From positions 5,867,237-5,931,236 of the forward strand of contig OX388307.1 in assembly GCA_947579605.1 (NCBI GenBank): a stretch of 64,000 bases of DNA, given 5' to 3'. This DNA comes from Athripsodes cinereus. Lineage: Eukaryota > Arthropoda > Insecta > Trichoptera > Leptoceridae. Of the stretch, positions 21,370-30,833 are shown in pieces. The notes under the pieces are model-generated. The model did not search any database, had not been told where the DNA came from, and saw only the letters and a list, made by a program, of their open reading frames with translations. The position numbers and the translations under genes were made by a program. Positions within the stretch are counted from its first letter, which is position 1. Every line of letters begins with the position of its first letter.

Positions 21370-21626
21370 CGTCGTTGCATATTCAAAAAGGAACATGTGA
21401 ATTCATAAACATTTTGACATTACCAGATTAAACTGCTTATAATGACATCATAACCATTTTATAAAGTGATTCTTAGTATCAAATATTAAAATTCAATACT
21501 TAAAGAATAATATCACATGTCAATAAAAAGTCCAAACTACAATTTTAATGCCTTAATGAAGAGTTTTAAAAGAGTATGCCTAAATAAAAATGTGTGCACA
21601 TGTCTCTTTTTGAATATGCAACGACG
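21370..21626. mobile_element. MITE-4 copy 1 (257 bp)
   Basis: The terminal inverted repeats CGTCGTTGCATATTCAAAAA and TTTTTGAATATGCAACGACG are perfect for 20 bases. It is flanked by ATTA on both sides (21366-21369 and 21627-21630). No coding capacity. Copies: 23709-23963 (inverted) and a truncated one at 31918. Confidence 0.78.
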
Positions 21627-21630
21627 ATTA

Positions 21631-22612
21631 GCTTAAACGGTAATTTATTGCTTTCAACTTCTGTAGTAACGCATCTTTGATATATTATCGATTCTCCAGT
21701 TCCACACATCAACAAATCGAAAATTTTGATTTAACTGCTGATTTATAAAATCGACTACACTGCATCAATTTCACAACTAAATTACTATAAAAAATACACC
21801 CTTTATATATTAAATATTGAGTTTATGAACAATTTTAATGTTTATGAAAAATTCACATAAAAGTTTATGTTTTTCTTTAAATATTAGGTTTATGAAAAAA
21901 AAATAATGTGCCTATTTTCTATTCCACAAATAAATATTTCGAATTGTTTAACTATTGAACGGAACAAATATAACATAATGCCTCTTACAGTGCGATTATT
22001 TAATGGTATATTTAACTTTTAGTTGTGTTTTTAAAGCAAAATAATGTAAATTTACCAAAATTACAAAAATGGCGAATTCTCGAATATAAGACATTTCGAC
22101 TTGTTGAGTTGTGGAACCGGACATTCGATATACTTATCAATATCTCCACTTTCCCAGGGTCCATAAATGATTGAAAATTTAAGAGACATTTTCAATTCCT
22201 CTCACATTTCAATAAAACAAAGTTTTCTCTTCCCTGTCACGAGGTAAGTGACTGTCGCTTGGTAAGATTTTATTGTTGTGTTTAGTGAGCCGGAACGTGC
22301 AGCCAGCAATGTCGCTCGGTTGTTATGAATTGTCTCCATTTTAATGCACTTTAGATAAATTGATTATCAGACAGGCAAAAGAACATCTCATCGAAATTAC
22401 ATTTGATTTATTTTTTTTATTCAAAGTGCATCCGTAAATAACTTTGAAGTAAAGAGTTTTGAAGTACATGTTTGTAATTTCAATAATTTTTAGAAGTGTT
22501 AGCTATCCCAGAATTGCGAGTCATTTTTTATAATATTTTTTTAGCATAGATACATTAAAGGACCCATCAATTATAAAAAAAAAATATAAAAAATATTTCT
22601 TCAAATATCTCT
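21631..22612. other. stretch without a supported gene
   Basis: A slightly GC-richer patch at 22220-22330 holds CACGAGGTAAGTG and GAGCCGGAACGTGCAGCC, but it has no acceptor or open frame that I can defend. Confidence 0.38.
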
Positions 22613-22913
22613 ATCTATCTATACCCTCACGCTATGATGTTCCAGGAGGGGTAGGCAGAGAGAACGGAACGCCATATAGATCTATCCTTACAAACTTCTT
22701 TCGCTTCGTCCACATTCATCCAGTTTCTCATACATGCACGCCGATTTCTCTTACTCAACATGCGGCCGACCTTGAGGATTTGATCCACGTGATCAAGCCA
22801 CATGGTTCTTGGCCGTCCGCGCTTCCTCACACCCCCTCTTTCATATAAATACATCCTCTTCGTCATTCTTTCATCTTGAATTCGCTCCACATGTCCAAAC
22901 CATCGTAACTTAT
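22613..22913 (-). mobile_element. LINE-A 3' end with intact RT tail frame
   Basis: The minus frame is open for about 95 codons of LINE homology: YKLRWFGHVERIQDERMTKR, GGVRKRGRPR, MWLDHVDQILK and WMNVDEAKEVCKDRSIW. It then reaches the 3' end with TAGA units (22613-22622). It is fused upstream to a SINE-A piece at 22914, so the frame runs on artificially to 22992. Confidence 0.8.
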
Positions 22914-23035
22914 ATTCAAATAACCTTGTAATAATCATGCAATTTTTCCTCTCTGTGCCAATATAGATTAAGACATTCGGTATGGGTGGCATTCATCATC
23001 GCTGAACTGTTGAAGATGTTAAATACGTAGTGTTT
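22914..23035 (-). repeat. SINE-A fragment fused to LINE-A
   Basis: AATCATGCAATTTTTCCTCT, CTGTGCCAATATAGATTAAG, ACATTCGGTATGGGTGGCAT and ATCATCGCTGAACTG continue directly from the LINE-A RT tail in the same orientation. The junction could be template switching or deletion. Confidence 0.6.
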
Positions 23036-23121
23036 TATGAAGTTTTTTATAAACATGTAAGCTGTCGGGATTTTTTATTTAAAAACTACAAAAAAGCCGT
23101 GATAACTTGGACGAATAAAAC

Positions 23122-23172
23122 AACATTCAGGATGAATGGCAAGCCTCACTGCTGAATAAAAGGTGTTAAATT
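23122..23172 (-). repeat. SINE-A scrap
   Basis: ACATTCAGGATGAATGGCAA, GCCTCACTGCTGAATAAAAG. Confidence 0.42.
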
Positions 23173-23545
23173 AATGTCTTATTTGGAATGTTTTAAGATT
23201 TCTTACAAAATTCTCCGTCTGAAAAATTACGAGGTACGTTGAACGAAGGTCTGTAACAATACGTATTATTTGTTTTCTGTGTTCTCTGAAGGATTGTGAA
23301 TGAGTGTAGATATATTATATTGTTATAGGACCTTATGGAAACAATATCACAGTGATATATTATGTATGTACACACGCCTATATGCATTTATATAACAAAC
23401 AATAATATGTCCTAACATAATTTATAAACACGATGTATTAGAAGTATACGTGCGTTATGTGATACGTGGATCAAGATGAAATCATTTTATTGACATAATT
23501 AAGGTTTATTTTGTTAAACTCCTACTATACTTATATATATGTATA
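23173..23545. other. stretch without genes
   Basis: Nothing recognised. The minus frame 23387-23193 lacks support. Confidence 0.4.
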
Positions 23546-23706
23546 GTGAGTTACAATCCATTGGATTAGTCTGCAACGAGTTTGGATTTTCTTCTCCATT
23601 CCTCCCTATTTTCAGCTAGTCTCTTTTGCTCTTCGTATGTGCAACAATTTATGTCCTTCTTCGGTTGGTCCATATAAGCGTCTCTTGGTCGGCCTCTTCT
23701 TTACTT
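23546..23706 (-). mobile_element. LINE-C 3' end
   Basis: TATAGTGAGTTACAATCCAT, then the complement of the NREKWRRK segment, through TTGGTCCATATAAGCGTCTC and TTGGTCGGCCTCTTCT. Its AT tail is at 23530-23549. It stops abruptly at the MITE-4 target site. Confidence 0.75.
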
Positions 23707-23708
23707 AT

Positions 23709-23963
23709 CGTCGTTGCATATTCAAAAAGTGGTATGTGCACACATTTTTATTTAGGTGTGCTCTTTAAAAAATGTTCATTAGAGCATTAAAATTATTGTT
23801 TTGACTTTTTATTGGCATGTGATATTATTCTTTAAGTATTGAATTTGTATTTGATACTAAGGATCACTTTATAAAATGGTTATGATGTAATTATAAGCAG
23901 TTCATTCTAGAAATGTCAAAACATTTATAAATTCACATACCTCTTTGTGAATATGCAACGACG
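23709..23963. mobile_element. MITE-4 copy 2 (255 bp)
   Basis: CGTCGTTGCATATTCAAAAA to GAATATGCAACGACG, flanked by TTAT on both sides (23705-23708 and 23964-23967). The interior is copy 1 in reverse orientation. Confidence 0.78.
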
Positions 23964-24024
23964 TTATGTAACAAAAAAGGACAAAAAATAATTCAAAAAT
24001 TGATATAATGAAAACAAAATTGTT

Positions 24025-24175
24025 TTTGGTTTTACTACGATTTATTTGTTAAATAAGTTACCAGGTTTCGGCCTATGAGGTCATTGTCAAAAAAAAACTG
24101 TATTTTTTTTGACAATGAAAAAATTCATTGAAAAAAAGGTCATTGTCAAAAAAAAAACTTTTTAGAATTAGAATT
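24025..24175 (-). repeat. Penelope-like end relic with local inverted repeat
   Basis: On the minus strand TTGACAATGACCTCATAGGC is followed by CGAAACCTGGTAAC, then a TTATTTAAC run. The box-hairpin-GAAA order resembles the Penelope-like ends at 3334 and 35222, but the box is TTGACAA. TTTTTTTGACAATGA and its complement recur to 24150. Confidence 0.3.
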
Positions 24176-24358
24176 AGAATTCTAGATGTAAAATATATTT
24201 ATATATTTTTCGAATATATCTGTCTTTAATTGGACAATCGAAAACTTTTTGGGTCATCTATGAAGCTCAGGATTTTGTTGGAATTTAAACCCTTCAATAC
24301 GGTGGTGAAATTTACCAATTATGCTGACTATCTTATTTTTTTGGAAAAATATCTGTAA

Positions 24359-24562
24359 TTTTTTTCAACGTTTGATCCTCGAGTTCATAAACACCGCGTA
24401 CAAGAAGAAAACCATGTCGACGTGCGATATGGCAGAAAATTGCTTGCGGCGTTTGTGATTAATGAAGCGACGATAGACGCGTACGAGGAGCGATTTGTCA
24501 CGACAATATGGTTCCTAAGAGCATGTCAAATAATATTGTATGTAGCGGCTTGTATTTGAATT
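24359..24562 (+). other. GC-rich open segment, origin unknown
   Basis: About 66 codons are open, including STFDPRVHKHRVQEENHV, VRYGRKLLAAFVINEAT and YEERFVTTIWFLRACQ, ending at TGA. It has many CG dinucleotides in an AT-rich setting. No ATG at the start, no acceptor, and the minus strand is also partly open. It may be a piece of an unrecognised transposon or an old exon. Confidence 0.25.
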
Positions 24563-24865
24563 CGCCAGTTCACTAAATGGCTTGGCAGTTGGTCCTGCAA
24601 AGCTAAACCATTTTATTGAATCACTATAAAACACTAAACCTTATACGTTTGGCCTGATCGAATACCGAAAAGTCTAAATTCGCAAGATGATTTCAATTTA
24701 GTTCATTTTTATGCCACTGGCAAAGTGGTGCCTTTATTTTTTTTCTAGTTTATAAGTAAAACATAGTGAAATTAAAAGTGAATGAGTTGATTGTTGCTTA
24801 GAAGCATTGAGAAATAGAAATATGAAAGGATGTGTTTGAATAAATTTGAAATAAAAACTACCCAT
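24563..24865. other. stretch without genes
   Basis: Nothing recognised. Confidence 0.4.
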
Positions 24866-24985
24866 TCCAATCAGATATCTCGATTGGAGAACCATGTTTG
24901 CACAATGTAACATTGTGCAAAATGTAATCGAAAGAAGTGACAAGGGCGTCCCAACTTTACGAATTGGCTCTAGGCTGGCTTAAGA
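24866..24985. mobile_element. MITE-5 partial copy (one arm)
   Basis: TTCCAATCAGATATCTCGAT, TGGAGAACCATGTTTGCACA, ATGTAACATTGTGCAAAATG, GAATTGGCTCTAGGCTGGCT. The other half is absent. Confidence 0.62.
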
Positions 24986-25489
24986 GAAAAAAAATTTTTT
25001 ATATTCTCAACTACCAATTCCGTTGAAAACTGTTATATTGTTGTTATTCAACGTAAAAGCTAAATATTGTCTCTGTTAAGAGTTGTGAGTGCACTTTTAG
25101 CTGTTTAATTAAATTCCAGCGATTAATTAATCGCCTAGACGTTTGATTGACTGGTGGATTCAACTATTCAACGGCTACAAAGAAATGTATGCGAAATAGT
25201 GCGTTGTCAATCATCATCATTACTGTACTAATGTACACACACAGTACAATAATTCAATTATTAATTCACTTGATGGATTTATAACGACAGTTTTTACTTC
25301 TCTTTTGTCGTTTCAACTTTCATTCGTTCATTGTTATAATAATATTAAACCCGGATTACCTCAGCAGCTTAATATCGAACTATGAAAACAGTCCGCAAAG
25401 CTTTCAATATGTATTTATTTACTTTGTATTAATGGCAGATATTTGTAAAACATTTCGTTTTGAGATATTTCAAAATCAATCAATCAATC
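24986..25489. other. AT-rich stretch without genes
   Basis: Nothing recognised. Confidence 0.45.
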
Positions 25490-25675
25490 ATCGCCCTCAA
25501 CTCAATCATCCTCTCGGGAGCATAGGGCAGAAACCAGCCTCCTCCATTCAGAGCGTCTCTGCGCCAATTGCGTCACCTCTTTCCACGACATTACCTGTGC
25601 TCTGATGTCGTTGTTATAGGAACGGTGTATTGTGAACGAAGGACACCCAGGCTGACGGAACCCTTGCGGATTTCA
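25490..25675 (-). mobile_element. LINE-B 3' end
   Basis: An ATCA repeat (25479-25492) followed by TCGCCCTCAACTCAATCATC, AGGGCAGAAACCAGCCTCCT, CATTCAGAGCGTCTCTGCG, AGGAACGGTGTATTGTGAA and GACGGAACCCTTGCGGAT. In its own direction it ends in TGAT units. Frame broken. Confidence 0.68.
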
Positions 25676-25696
25676 ATATACCAAATTTTAATACTT

Positions 25697-25841
25697 TAAA
25701 ATTATTTATTTGTTTACTTTATTCTTCACTGTACATTTGTTACAATATTTCAAATCAATACAAAGTATTAAAATAATATCAATGAACAACTCAATGTACA
25801 GAAGGCTAGTTTATCGCTAGAATGCGATGCCTACCAAATAG
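25697..25841 (-). mobile_element. LINE-G 3' end
   Basis: TTTATTCTTCACTGTACATT, CTCAATGTACAGAAGGCTAG, TTTATCGCTAGAATGCGATG. It abuts head-to-head the Jockey-like end that starts at 25842. Confidence 0.68.
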
Positions 25842-26190
25842 GATCCGCAAATAAGCGAACCTTTCCTCGCCCAAGAACACCTTGCAGGAGGCGATCCAAA
25901 TTATAGGACATGGAAAACCCTGAATCGACTAAGATCTGGTGTAGGAAACTGCTGTGACAATAGAGAACGATGGGACTTCCTAATAGACGAATTTGGAGCC
26001 TGTGACACCGGTGCAGCACATACCATGCCACACTTGTTGGAGTGTCCATTGTGCCCTGTCACTTGCACTATGCAGAATATTTTTGACGCATCTCCACCTG
26101 CTGTGCGTTTTGCCCAGTACTGGAGATCAGTTTGATTGGTTTTTTCTGGGTTTCGACACGATAAATAATAAAAATAAATAAAATAAACCT
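25842..26190 (+). mobile_element. Jockey-like LINE: C-terminal frame and 3' end
   Basis: Ninety-seven codons are open without interruption to a TGA at 26133-26135. Key stretches are YRTWKTLNRLRSGVGNC, RWDFLIDEFGACD, HTMPHLLECPLC and FAQYWRSV. This is the C-terminal region after the RNase H-like part in Jockey-clade LINEs. It has a degenerate Cys-rich knuckle (the usual C-x-CG is C-D-T-G here; H-x-L-x-x-C kept). A short 3' untranslated part leads to AATAA-type A/T-rich units. 5'-truncated. It would have been the polyprotein end of a retrotransposon; its preserved frame suggests a fairly recent insertion. Confidence 0.77.
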
Positions 26191-26280
26191 TAATTTATTA
26201 TCAAAAAGCACCTTAACAAAAAATGTAGTATATTTATTTACTTTATTAATTCAAACACAACAGCATATAATACGTAACTT

Positions 26281-26470
26281 CTTTTTTTTTTTTTTAAATA
26301 TATATCTGGGTTTAGTTTGTTATAAACCCAAATACAACCTTATACACAATTCACAGTAAGCTACTAAAAGCTTGTGTCGTGAAATGGGAGTTTCCCGGCA
26401 CCTGGTATCGAACCACGGACCCCTTGTTCACGAGGCCGAGACTCTACCTGCAGGCTACCGACGAACTTAA
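26281..26470 (-). repeat. SINE-T1, nearly full length
   Basis: Poly-T at 26282-26295 (A tail on its own strand), an inverted GGGTTTAG/TAAACCCA pair, then the tRNA-like head with the B box (complement GGTATCGAACC) and CTACCTGCAGGCTACCG. The closest copy is 9478-9660. Confidence 0.8.
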
Positions 26471-27056
26471 ATCACAATAACAAAAAAAATAAGGCCAATT
26501 ACAGTGTTTATACATACGACTTATTTATAAGGCACTTAATACATACAACGTTCACATATTACATTTATATATTATGAAACAAGAATAGAATAATTAAGAG
26601 AGAGAGGGGGGGGGGGGGATGAAAGGATAGCACAAGGAACTGTTCAAACAAAAATTAAACAAAATTCACGCGTTCATGGTCTGCGCCACGGCCCCTGCGA
26701 ATTATGATATTCATGCGATACTTTTTGGATACATTATTCGAATGTCGTAGTCTTTCATTTCTTGTTCTAATATTAGACGCATATAATACAAAATTATACT
26801 ATATTAGCATCACACACAATAAGCATATACACCCTAACTCCCACCCGACATAATATGTACATATTATATCGTAGTGAAAATTATTGTTACTTGCGGAACT
26901 GAGCACCATTAATCAGAAATTAACTAAACCAATAGTTAATATTTAACGATTAGTTGATTTTGTCCCTCATTAATTCTTTGTTTGAAAATGTAACAAAGTT
27001 ACATTTGAATTAATTATCAATAGAACACTTCTTTAGTACTCTTAATCTCAATTGGC
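26471..27056. other. stretch without genes; G13 run
   Basis: A GA run and 13 consecutive G (26606-26618), followed by CACGCGTTCATGGTCTGCGC. Nothing recognised. Confidence 0.42.
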
Positions 27057-27272
27057 TGCGTCCCGATAGTAAGATGCGAACGTCAATCAATCTTCAATCA
27101 TTCGGTGACGATCCGGAACTTTTTCCGAAGAAATATTCAAATGAATGCCTTCGTTTCCCGTTCTTTTACTGGTTAAGAAGGCATTCATTCGAATATTTCT
27201 TCGGAAAATCCTCCGAATCGTCTCCGAATGATTGAAGATTGATAGACGTTCGCATCCTACTATCTGGACGCA
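27057..27272. mobile_element. foldback element, about 95-bp arms
   Basis: TGCGTCCCGATAGTAAGATG mirrors CATCCTACTATCTGGACGCA. The arms pass CAATCATTCGG and GAAATATTC inward to a short loop near 27150-27172. It lies flush against a MITE-5 piece. CAATTGGC on the left and CCGATTGG on the right may hint at a decayed 8-bp duplication, which I cannot prove. Confidence 0.72.
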
Positions 27273-27483
27273 CCGATTGGAGAACCATGTCTCCACAATG
27301 CAACATTGTGCAAAATCTAATCGGAAGAAGTGAGAAAGGCATCCGAACGCTTACGAATTGGCTCTAGGCTGGCTTAACTGATCACTTTCAGTGTCCATGG
27401 ACAACGTTCACCAATTCCACCATTCTCAATATCACGATATATGGTCCACCAATCGAGAGACGCTTTATGCAAACCATAGGAGA
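27273..27483. mobile_element. MITE-5 partial copy
   Basis: CGATTGGAGAACCATGTCTC, ACATTGTGCAAAATCTAATC, ACGAATTGGCTCTAGGCTGG, then GATCACTTTCAGTGTCCATG, GACAACGTTCACCAATT and GGTCCACCAATCGAGAGACG. It keeps the left arm and centre of the 54361 element. Confidence 0.68.
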
Positions 27484-27885
27484 AACCAACTTTTTGGGAT
27501 CTCGTATTTCAGATCTACTAGGTAAGCTATTTGGTTTATATTTTTTTGAATATTTAACGTATTCTATAAAAAAATAAGTCTTCAAAAAACAAGCAATTCA
27601 GACGGATATGTCATTAGTTAAAAGCATGTTTCAATTTTAACAGAAGTTAATTTATTTGTTAATCCATTAACTGTTAATTCCCGTCTCTGATCATGTGTGT
27701 CATGAATGTCATAATAGCTAATCAATAGTTTTGTCATTAACATCGTAACCTTTACATGATGTTAAATAAACATATTATTCGTGTGTGTTTTAGTTGCGAC
27801 CGATTTTGAAGTTTGTAGATACACACATTCACGTTTATGACAACCATCATAATTTGTTAAATTGATACCTCAATAAGTTAATATA
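27484..27885. other. stretch without genes
   Basis: Nothing recognised. Confidence 0.45.
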
Positions 27886-28440
27886 TATAATGAGTTACAA
27901 TCCATTGGATTGGTCTGCAACGAGCTTCGATTTTCTTCTCCATTCCTCCCTATTCTCAGCCAGTCTCTTCAGCTCTACGTTTGAGCCACAGTTCATGTCC
28001 TTCTTCAGTTGGTCCATATAAGCGTCTCTTGGTCAGCCTCTGCTATTTGTGCCTTCGGTCCTACCCTCCGCGATGGCGATGAGCAGGTCTGGGTCCCTGT
28101 AGGCCTAGTCAAAACACATTTAAGCGTTACGTTTTCGTTCAAACAAGACGACGTTGCGATAACGCGTCAATTTTCGGAGCTACTTGTGTATTTTAGCTAC
28201 GAAAATTGACGCGTTCTCGCAACGTCGTCCGCGTTTGAACGAAAACGAAACGAAAACGTAACGCTTAAATTTGTTTTGACTAGGCCCACTGATGTTGTGG
28301 CCAATCCAGTTAGCTCGTTGTTGACTGATTCTTTTAAGGAGTTGCCTTTTTTCGCCTACCCTGGTTAACACTTCTTCGTTTTCGACGTGTTCCGACCAAT
28401 CAATCCACAACATGTTTCTAAAATCTAGGAAGAGAATAAG
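27886..28440 (-). mobile_element. LINE-C RT tail split by MITE-1
   Basis: Two parts, 28440-28289 and 28099-27893. The first reads RNMLWIDWSEHVENEEVLTR, VGEKRQLLKRISQQ and RANWIGHN. The second holds the complement of the NSRGRPR and NREKWRRK segments, with damage, and ends in an AT tail at 27885-27892. With the MITE and one CTG removed, the sequence matches 17205-17453. Confidence 0.78.
28100..28288. mobile_element. MITE-1 copy 3 (189 bp), with proven empty site
   Basis: TAGGCCTAGTCAAAACAC to GTTTTGACTAGGCCCA. CTG flanks both ends (28097-28099 and 28289-28291), whereas the intact LINE-C at 17205 has a single CTG at the same place (complement of ATCAGGCAC). So this family duplicates 3 bp on insertion. 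Confidence 0.87.
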
Positions 28441-28770
28441 ATTTCTTTTATAGTTTTTGATTGTCTTGTAGAAGTTATGAAAATTAGTAATTTTAATACA
28501 GAAAATATTTATATTTTGTTGTGACACAAAACAGCGGTTCTCTGTTGTATTACGGACAGAATATTGAATGAGTCTTTCAGAATAATGTGCGGTTCCTTTT
28601 TAAAGAAAATCTCAGCCCAATAATTATGTATTTATGGATGAAGTCGCGTATCGAATGAATTCTGATATTATTTTATTACCATTTTTGTACTTGTTCTGAT
28701 GAAACATCACATTTTTAGTGAGAAATGCTTTATAGCTATAAATAATATCTTGTTTACAATAGTTTTGCAT
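28441..28770. other. stretch without genes
   Basis: Nothing recognised. Confidence 0.4.
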
Positions 28771-28917
28771 TATTTTATTTATTTATTTATTTATTTTATT
28801 CTTCACTGTACATTGTTTACAATAATACAAATTAACATAGAAAATATCATTTATACAATTCAATGTACAGAGGGCGAGTTTATCGCTAAAATGCGATGTC
28901 TTCCAACTAACCCGGAA
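28771..28917 (-). mobile_element. LINE-G 3' end
   Basis: A TTTA repeat (28776-28800), TTCTTCACTGTACATTG, ATTCAATGTACAGAGGGCGA and the hairpin ATCGCTAAAATGCGAT(complement), TCTTCCAACTAACCCGG. It is nearly identical to 4599-4752. Confidence 0.77.
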
Positions 28918-29042
28918 TTATCTCCCACAAGTGACGTATCTAGTAAGATAACTGCATGTAATGAACACGCAATTCGCCTTCTCCGTGCCATAAATACTTT
29001 CAAGATGGGTGGCACCTCATATCTCATTTCTGAATTGATATT
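28918..29042 (-). repeat. SINE-A degraded copy
   Basis: CTCCCACAAGTGACGTATC, ACTGCATGTAATGAACACGC, CTTCTCCGTGCCATAAATAC, TTTCAAGATGGGTGGCA. It follows the LINE-G end without a gap. Confidence 0.56.
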
Positions 29043-29689
29043 GTAATATTCTTATATGGTTGTTTTACAAATATCTTCGTTTTACGGAATAAAGAAAAGT
29101 ATATGTATTTTTTTACATTGTACAACATATACATTTTTTTATCCAGAAACATATTTAATGGATGTAAGCTTAGCTAAATGGCATTAATTTTCTTGTTACA
29201 TTTCTGATAAATGTATAGATTTTTTTTATTATTTAGGCATTCCACCCAGTTTTGAGTGAATTTGTTATAGAATATAGATTAGTTCATAAATATTTTCTTA
29301 TATTTCTAAGAAATCTTCCAGCACACCCTGTCAGGAACCCAAATTTATTCAAAATAATACTAATAACCCCTTTAATTTCATCCGAAACCTTAGTAGAATT
29401 GAAAACAGTGACGAAGGGTAAATCAAATCAATAAATAATATCAGATAATGTCAATTGTAAATTTATCCATCAATTATGTAAATAAATAAAATATTATCAA
29501 CCAACACTTCCCAATCTTAATTGTTTGGAGACGAGTTAGACAGTAAGCTGTCTTGTCAAATGGAACCCAAATTCCTTCTCATCGGATCCTGAAAGACAAG
29601 AGTGAAAAGCGATCTAGATAATATCAAATAAATATATGGACAATATTAATAACTTGACTGTATTTCAGGGCATATTTCAGTTTACCTTC
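29043..29689. other. stretch without genes
   Basis: Nothing recognised. The open frame 29252-29434 has no supporting context. Confidence 0.42.
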
Positions 29690-30165
29690 TAGCATTCACA
29701 TTGCTTCACTTTGGATGATCATCCAGAGTGTCAGGGTCAAACCTGTTCATCGAAAGTGAACACGACTGTTCACATTTGTTCATCCTATGCTTTCACTGCC
29801 ATGTCAACACTCTCACTCATGTTGTATGTATGTAGTTTGACGTATTTTCTTATAAAAATAATTAAACAAATTCAAAAATTAAAAATAACACTTAAAATAA
29901 ATTAATATAGCTCTCGACTGCATAATAATTTTGTACATGATTCTGACATTCAATACAAATTCATAGAGAATAAAACAAATAATAAGATGAAACTTGTTTA
30001 TGGTCGTTTCAGTGAAAGGACCTTTCATCAAAATTATGACGAGTGGTAATCTCTTTCCTCCGTCATCGCTAGTGATCACTAGCGATGAAACGCCTGTTCA
30101 CACCTGTTCATCTTGGAGGATCATCCGGAGTAATCACTGATAGTGAACGTATGTGAACGACCCTA
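29690..30165 (-). mobile_element. MITE-3 copy 1
   Basis: TAGCATTCACATTGCTTCAC at the left and GTGAACGTATGTGAACGACC at the right are imperfect inverted ends. The centre holds the palindrome TCGCTAGTGATCACTAGCGA (30067-30086). Compared with the copies at 30834 and 39093 it is reversed. No coding capacity. Confidence 0.72.
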
Positions 30166-30223
30166 TAGTTAAATTTTAAATTTTATTTATAAGAAACTAA
30201 ATTTGCGCCATTAAAATAATTAT

Positions 30224-30257
30224 TAACTAGCGGCGGTGCAGCTTTGCGGCAATTTCG
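30224..30257 (-). mobile_element. Helitron-like 3' end
   Basis: On the minus strand GAAATTGCCGCAAAGCTGCA and CCGCCGCTAG, then TTAA. A GC hairpin just before a terminal CTAG followed by T is the Helitron 3' end pattern. The rest of the element is not recognisable. Confidence 0.4.
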
Positions 30258-30436
30258 TACAAATAACCACGTCAATAATCATATTTTATTACAAATATAT
30301 TACAGAAGGAACGCGCTTAGCAATACGTCAAACTGAGATAATCAATATTTTATAATGATACATGAATTAACACATGGACTAATCACACACGTTTAAATAA
30401 CTTTAGCTGTTCAACTTTCTTAGCAAAATAACATAA

Positions 30437-30610
30437 CAAAACATGCTTAGACAATCCACACCGATCGAGCTAGTCCCAAATTCAGAAGAGTCTTGTATTA
30501 TGGGTACTATCGCGACGATACACATCATAAATACAATTCACTTAACACATATACATGTAACACCCAACCCCAGAACAATTTGAAAAAGGTCATTCAAATA
30601 ATGATATCTA
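30437..30610. repeat. dispersed repeat R, uninterrupted
   Basis: TTAGACAATCCACACCGATC, GAGCTAGTCCCAAATTC, GTCTTGTATTATGGGTACTA, TCGCGACGATACACATC, CACTTAACACATATACATGT. It provides the empty site for MITE-6 at 18296. Confidence 0.52.
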
Positions 30611-30700
30611 TACACTGTGTCGGTCAGAGATTGACAATGTCTTTGAAAGACGAAAGACTTTTTTTCAATAAAAATCACTGCAGTGGATTAAAACACTAGT
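30611..30700. repeat. palindromic repeat K, loop part
   Basis: ACTGTGTCGGTCAGAGATTG, ACAATGTCTTTGAAAGACGA and AAGACTT share the GATTGACAATG, hairpin and GACGAAAGAC order with 35180-35345. The hairpin here is GTCTT/AAGAC. Confidence 0.37.
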
Positions 30701-30833
30701 TTTTTTTTTTAATTTTACAATAATACCATTTTAAGTGTGAATGTGACGCATCTTTTTACTTCAGGAGGTAGCCCAGCAAGATTACTCTAAGTAACGTAGC
30801 GTAAATACATTCAATTCTAAATTTAATTGACTT

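Noticed and set aside
28009..28527. Open frames running through MITE-1 copy 3
   Set aside because: Only the LINE-C part (WIDWSEHVENEEVL, RANWIGHN) is meaningful; continuation through the MITE is accidental.
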